Below, piece by piece: positions 7,083 through 9,846 of a stretch of DNA of 9,846 bases (position 1 is the first letter of the stretch; every line of letters begins with the position of its first letter). Origin of the DNA: Gammaproteobacteria bacterium (GTDB lineage Bacteria; Pseudomonadota; Gammaproteobacteria; GCA-001735895). The stretch is taken from positions 1 to 9,846 of the forward strand of contig JANTFY010000068.1 of the NCBI GenBank assembly GCA_024763185.1. The letters are read 5' to 3'. The translations under genes and the position numbers were made by a program. Below the pieces are notes generated by a model that did not search any database, was not told the DNA's origin, and saw nothing but the letters and a program-made list of their open reading frames with translations.

Positions 7083-9167
7083 GTGTCTGACAGCAACGTC
7101 ATCAATTTGGAAGACCAGCCCAAACCCAGGAGCGTGGGTAAAAACCGCATGGGTTCACTCACCCATTTGCTACCGCGCGGCAGCCTGCTTGGCGAAGAAC
7201 AGCAACAACCGCTCATTGAAGCCCTCGATGAATGCCTCAAACTGTGGGAAACCCAGGTCATTATTGATCTGGCCGGTATCACCCTGCTCAACAGCAAAAA
7301 CATTGAAACCCTGCTTTATTATCAGCAAAAGCTGACACGGGCAGGCGGCTGGTTAAAACTCACCCATATCAAACCGCTGGTGCGTGATATTCTGACCATT
7401 ACCGCGGCTGACCAGCAGATTTTCATGCTCGACGAGGAGTCCCCGGCAGATACCCGCCCACGGGCACCCTCCGCAAACGCCCATCAACATCCGGTGCGGA
7501 TCGGCGACCTGCTGCTGGAAAAGGGTTTGTTGACCGAAGAAAAAATCGAACAGGCCATTCAACTGCAGAAAACATCTGGCAACCGCCTGGGTGAAATCGT
7601 CGTTAAAAAAGGCTGGGTCAGTGAGCACGACTTTTTATCCACCCTGGGGCAGCAAATGTCGATACCCTATATCACGTTGCGCAACGGTTTGTATGACCCG
7701 GATGTAATCAACCTGCTCGACAGTGAAATTACCAGCCGCCTGAAAATGGTGCCACTGTTCATGGTGAATAACACCCTGTCCCTGGCCACTGCCGATGCCC
7801 AGGCCATTGCCGGTTTCAGCGAAATAGAAGAACGCCTCAAGTGTCGCGTTCGCCCGGTACTGGCGCGCAAGGAAGACATACTCAAAACCCTGAATGAAGC
7901 CAATAAAAGCAATATTTACGGGGCCGAGGTTATTGACGATCTGGGTGAAGATTTTGAAGTGGTCGACAACGTACAGCCCGATGACTACACCGGCATCGAC
8001 GACATGGCCGCCGAAAGCCCGGTCATCAACATGGTCAATTCCATAATCCAGCGCGCGGTGCACGACAAGGCCAGTGATATCCATATCGAACCCTCGCAGA
8101 AAAAGTGCCGCATTCGTTTTCGTATCGATGGCCTGCTGTACGAAGTCATGGCGCCGCGTATCGAACTGCACCCGGCACTGGTATCCCGTTTGAAGGTGAT
8201 GGCCAACCTCGATATTGCCGAACGTCGAATGCCGCAGGACGGTCGCATCCAGGTACATACCCAGGGACGCTCTGTCGATTTGCGCTTCAGCTCCCTGCCC
8301 GGCATGTACGGTGAAAAAATCGTACTGAGGGTGTTGGACAAACAGGCCTCGATCATGGATATCAACAGCCTCGGTATGCAACAACACAATATCGATGCCT
8401 TCCTGCGCCTGTTAAAACGCAGTTATGGCCTGATCCTGGTCACCGGCCCCACCGGCAGCGGTAAAACCACCAGCCTGTATTCGGCCATCAACTACATCAA
8501 CAGTATCGAAAAAAACATCGTCACCATCGAAGACCCGGTCGAATACCAGCTGGACATTGTCAACCAGAACCCGGTCAAGGAAAACATCGGCCTGACCTTC
8601 GCCAAGATGTTGAAACATGTACTGCGCCAGGACCCGGACGTGGTTATGGTGGGTGAAATCCGTGAACGCGAAACCGCAGAAATTGCAGTACAGGCCGCCC
8701 TCACCGGCCACCTGGTGTTATCCACCCTGCACACCAACGATGCAATCGGCGCGGTCACCCGTATGCTGGACATGGGCATAGAACCCTACTTGCTGTCATC
8801 CGCGCTGATCGGCGTGGTCGGCCAACGACTGGTGCGTTCCATTTGCCCCAAGTGCAAGACCGAATACCTGGCTTCGCCAGAACTTGTCGAACGTTTTAAC
8901 TGGCAGGACAAGGGCAAGGTCAAACTGTCCAAGGGTCGAGGATGTAACGAATGTTACGACTCGGGGTACAAGGGCCGCCTGGGCATTCATGAAATCATTG
9001 AAACCGATGGCGCACTGCAAAAACTGATTATCTCCAACCCCTCGCGTGACCAGCTCACCGACTACATGCAGCAGCACCAGATCAAGTTACTGTTTGATGA
9101 TGGCCTCGATCGAGCCCTGCAGGGCGTAACCACCATCGAAGAAATATCGCGCGTGGTCAGCAGTTGA
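7083..9167 (+). CDS. STAS-MshEN-GspE/PilB assembly ATPase (c-di-GMP-responsive type IV pilus/T2SS motor)
   Basis: A 694-residue hexameric-type secretion/pilus ATPase, longer than usual for PilB or GspE (roughly 500-570) because of an N-terminal STAS domain (about 24-117; VIIDLAGITLLNSKNIETLL). Ser71 falls at the phosphorylatable position of SpoIIAA-type domains. Next comes MshEN with two 24-residue c-di-GMP motifs, 139-162 (begins RIGDLLLEKG) and 168-191 (begins RLGEIVVKKG), joined by a five-residue linker. The ATPase core has Walker A GPTGSGKT (455-462), an Asp box (TIEDPVEY, 481-488), Walker B (VVMVGEIRE) and a His box (GHLVLSTLHTND). It also has a tetracysteine zinc site (Cys588, Cys591, Cys621, Cys624). 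All motor elements are intact. It acts on the cytoplasmic face of an assembly complex. The start is GTG at 7083, with AGG six bases upstream; the next ATG (residue 23) lacks a better site. The machine powered (pilus or secretion) cannot be fixed from the window. Confidence 0.94.
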   Translation: MSDSNVINLEDQPKPRSVGKNRMGSLTHLLPRGSLLGEEQQQPLIEALDECLKLWETQVIIDLAGITLLNSKNIETLLYYQQKLTRAGGWLKLTHIKPLVRDILTITAADQQIFMLDEESPADTRPRAPSANAHQHPVRIGDLLLEKGLLTEEKIEQAIQLQKTSGNRLGEIVVKKGWVSEHDFLSTLGQQMSIPYITLRNGLYDPDVINLLDSEITSRLKMVPLFMVNNTLSLATADAQAIAGFSEIEERLKCRVRPVLARKEDILKTLNEANKSNIYGAEVIDDLGEDFEVVDNVQPDDYTGIDDMAAESPVINMVNSIIQRAVHDKASDIHIEPSQKKCRIRFRIDGLLYEVMAPRIELHPALVSRLKVMANLDIAERRMPQDGRIQVHTQGRSVDLRFSSLPGMYGEKIVLRVLDKQASIMDINSLGMQQHNIDAFLRLLKRSYGLILVTGPTGSGKTTSLYSAINYINSIEKNIVTIEDPVEYQLDIVNQNPVKENIGLTFAKMLKHVLRQDPDVVMVGEIRERETAEIAVQAALTGHLVLSTLHTNDAIGAVTRMLDMGIEPYLLSSALIGVVGQRLVRSICPKCKTEYLASPELVERFNWQDKGKVKLSKGRGCNECYDSGYKGRLGIHEIIETDGALQKLIISNPSRDQLTDYMQQHQIKLLFDDGLDRALQGVTTIEEISRVVSS

Positions 9168-9204
9168 ATGAAAATAATGAGAATGGTTCAGTATTTACAA
9201 CCGA

Positions 9205-9318
9205 TGTCATTGCGAACGAAGCGATGCGTTCTTTTGAAAGGTTTGTCATCGCGAACGAATGTGACGCGATCCAGCTGAGGTCGAGACTGCCGCGTCGCTG
9301 CCGCTCCTCGCAATGACA
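9205..9318. repeat. Dispersed-type repeat element with 11-bp terminal inverted repeats
   Basis: TGTCATTGCGA (9205-9215) and its exact complement TCGCAATGACA (9308-9318) bound a 114-base non-coding unit. Inside, TGTCATCGCGAACGAA (9244-9259) repeats the left end (9205-9220) with one mismatch in 16, and ATCGCG/CGCGAT (9248-9253 and 9265-9270) can form a small stem. The right arm (GAGGAGCGGCAGCGACGCGGC on the minus strand, listed here only as 9290-9310) has the GC-rich character of REP/BIME-like intergenic repeats whose ends read GTCATTGCGA. It is too short to encode a transposase; a miniature or REP-type element is most likely. Copies elsewhere in the genome are expected but not visible here. 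Confidence 0.6.
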
Positions 9319-9423
9319 GTAGCCAAGAGATTTAAATATCCCAAATAAAGAAATTAAATGAATCGTGAATTAAGTTAAACAAGAAAGACATGTCCATTAA
9401 ACACACCTTAATCATCTCGCGTC

Positions 9424-9443
9424 ATTGCGGCGCAGGCCGCAAT
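9424..9443. repeat. Perfect 8-bp hairpin related to the upstream repeat
   Basis: ATTGCGGC (9424-9431), loop GCAG, GCCGCAAT (9436-9443). The flank GTCATTGCG matches the terminal sequence of the element at 9205-9318, so this is probably a solo or degenerate member of the same family. It lies about 65 bases before the platform gene. No T-run follows, so it is not a typical intrinsic terminator. Confidence 0.5.
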
Positions 9444-9508
9444 CCATCATACAGAATGGTTACCACTTCAATGGATAGCGCCTTTTGCCGGCATAACGGA
9501 AATCGATA

Positions 9509-9846
9509 ATGGCCATCCAGACCCGAAAAAAAACCGACAAAGCAAAATCGGAGAAGACATCACTGGGCCAACTGCTGCAGGGCTTGAATAACCGATCTAC
9601 CATCAACGCCAAGGACCGCAAGTTCTTCACCGAACAAATGGCACTGTTGCTGGAAACCGGCAGCAACCTGCAAGCCAGTCTTAAAGCCCTTAAATCCCAG
9701 CTTGATAAACCGGACATGATCGAGCTGGTACAACAACTGCTGGATGATGTCGAACAGGGCCGCCAGTTTTCAGCAGCTTTGTCCAAGCACCCGGAGGTAT
9801 TCTCGCAAACCTACGTCAACCTGATCGCCGCCAGTGAAGACGGCGG
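9509..9846 (+). CDS. GspF/PilC-type inner-membrane platform protein, N-terminal part (cut by window edge)
   Basis: 112 codons are visible before the window ends. After a basic N-terminus (MAIQTRKKTDKAKSEK), the sequence enters the first T2SSF cytoplasmic domain: DRKFFTEQMALLLETGSNLQ, then LKALKSQLDKPDM, VEQGRQFSAALSKHPEVFSQ and TYVNLIAASEDGG, which align by eye with the FxxQLAxLLxAGxxL, GxxLSxAL, hPxvFxxlyvxxvxaGE pattern of GspF/PilC. The glutamate-glycine pair ending the visible part corresponds to the usual GE-S-G turn. Family members are polytopic proteins that the assembly ATPase docks on and rotates or pumps during filament assembly; the membrane helices would lie beyond the window. The start is an ATG at 9509 with GGA eight bases upstream. 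It follows the matching ATPase, the common PilB-PilC or GspE-GspF order, but a repeat-bearing gap separates them. Confidence 0.85.
   Translation, partial: MAIQTRKKTDKAKSEKTSLGQLLQGLNNRSTINAKDRKFFTEQMALLLETGSNLQASLKALKSQLDKPDMIELVQQLLDDVEQGRQFSAALSKHPEVFSQTYVNLIAASEDG

Larger units (their letters stand above)
9168..9508. other. Intergenic region between the ATPase and platform genes, repeat-bearing
   Basis: These 341 bases hold no convincing gene. They contain a 114-base element with terminal inverted repeats (9205-9318), an AT-rich stretch (about 9328-9400), and a short perfect hairpin (9424-9443) that shares the GTCATTGCG core with the element. I see no clear U-tailed terminator after the ATPase stop and no confident promoter before the next gene. 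The AT-rich part could host one. Confidence 0.6.

Noticed and set aside
7635..8387. A 250-codon open frame on the minus strand inside the ATPase gene
   Set aside because: It lies wholly antisense to the well-supported MshEN/ATPase coding region, its protein shows no domain, and its openness follows from the codon bias of the real gene.
9205..9318. Possible CRISPR array, from the repeated TGTCATYGCGAACGAA units
   Set aside because: Only two direct copies are present, 39 bases apart and imperfect, the third copy is inverted, and no cas gene is nearby. A REP/miniature element explains it better.
9424..9443. Intrinsic terminator before the platform gene
   Set aside because: The stem is perfect and GC-rich, but no T-run follows on either strand, and its flank matches the repeat family.
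9460..9786. A 108-codon minus-strand frame near the right end
   Set aside because: It overlaps the GspF/PilC-like frame, which has recognisable family motifs and a ribosome site; the antisense product is Ser/Leu/Arg-rich with no domain.

Overview
The window reads as chromosomal DNA of a gammaproteobacterium. The evidence is protein style and gene content: an MscS-type channel, a MetA-family acyltransferase, and a type IV pilus/type II secretion ATPase with a MshEN domain. Base composition looks balanced. I cannot name a genus from the sequence. No rRNA, tRNA, CRISPR array, transposase or phage gene is visible.

There are two divergent gene blocks. The left block (about 1-2267) is read on the minus strand. 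In transcription order it holds a P-loop NTPase of unknown role (TTG start), a MetA-like homoserine acyltransferase joined to it by a TAATG stop/start overlap, and the N-terminal third of an MscS-family mechanosensitive channel that runs off the window edge. A 354-bp divergent intergenic region (2268-2621) separates the blocks. It carries one plausible sigma70-type promoter facing right and a 40-codon ORF whose stop codon overlaps the start of the next gene.

The right block (2622-9846) is read on the plus strand and is the most interesting part. It looks like a compact signalling-to-motor operon. Its genes are a membrane HAMP-PAS histidine kinase; an overlapping stand-alone receiver protein; a GAF-GGDEF-EAL protein with a degenerate cyclase site (SGDRF), a kept RxxD inhibitory site and a complete EAL catalytic set; and a GspE/PilB-type ATPase. 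The ATPase carries an N-terminal STAS domain followed by a canonical double-motif MshEN c-di-GMP-binding domain. After a 341-bp gap holding a dispersed-type repeat with terminal inverted repeats, a GspF/PilC-type inner-membrane platform protein begins and runs off the end.

Working model (inference): the kinase/receiver pair senses an envelope signal. The EAL protein lowers c-di-GMP locally, probably with its degenerate GGDEF domain as a regulatory module. The ATPase reads c-di-GMP through MshEN and possibly a protein or phosphorylation signal through STAS, and so gates a type IV filament or secretion machine whose platform protein is the last gene. The STAS-MshEN-ATPase fusion next to its own c-di-GMP enzyme is the best candidate here for a little-described system.
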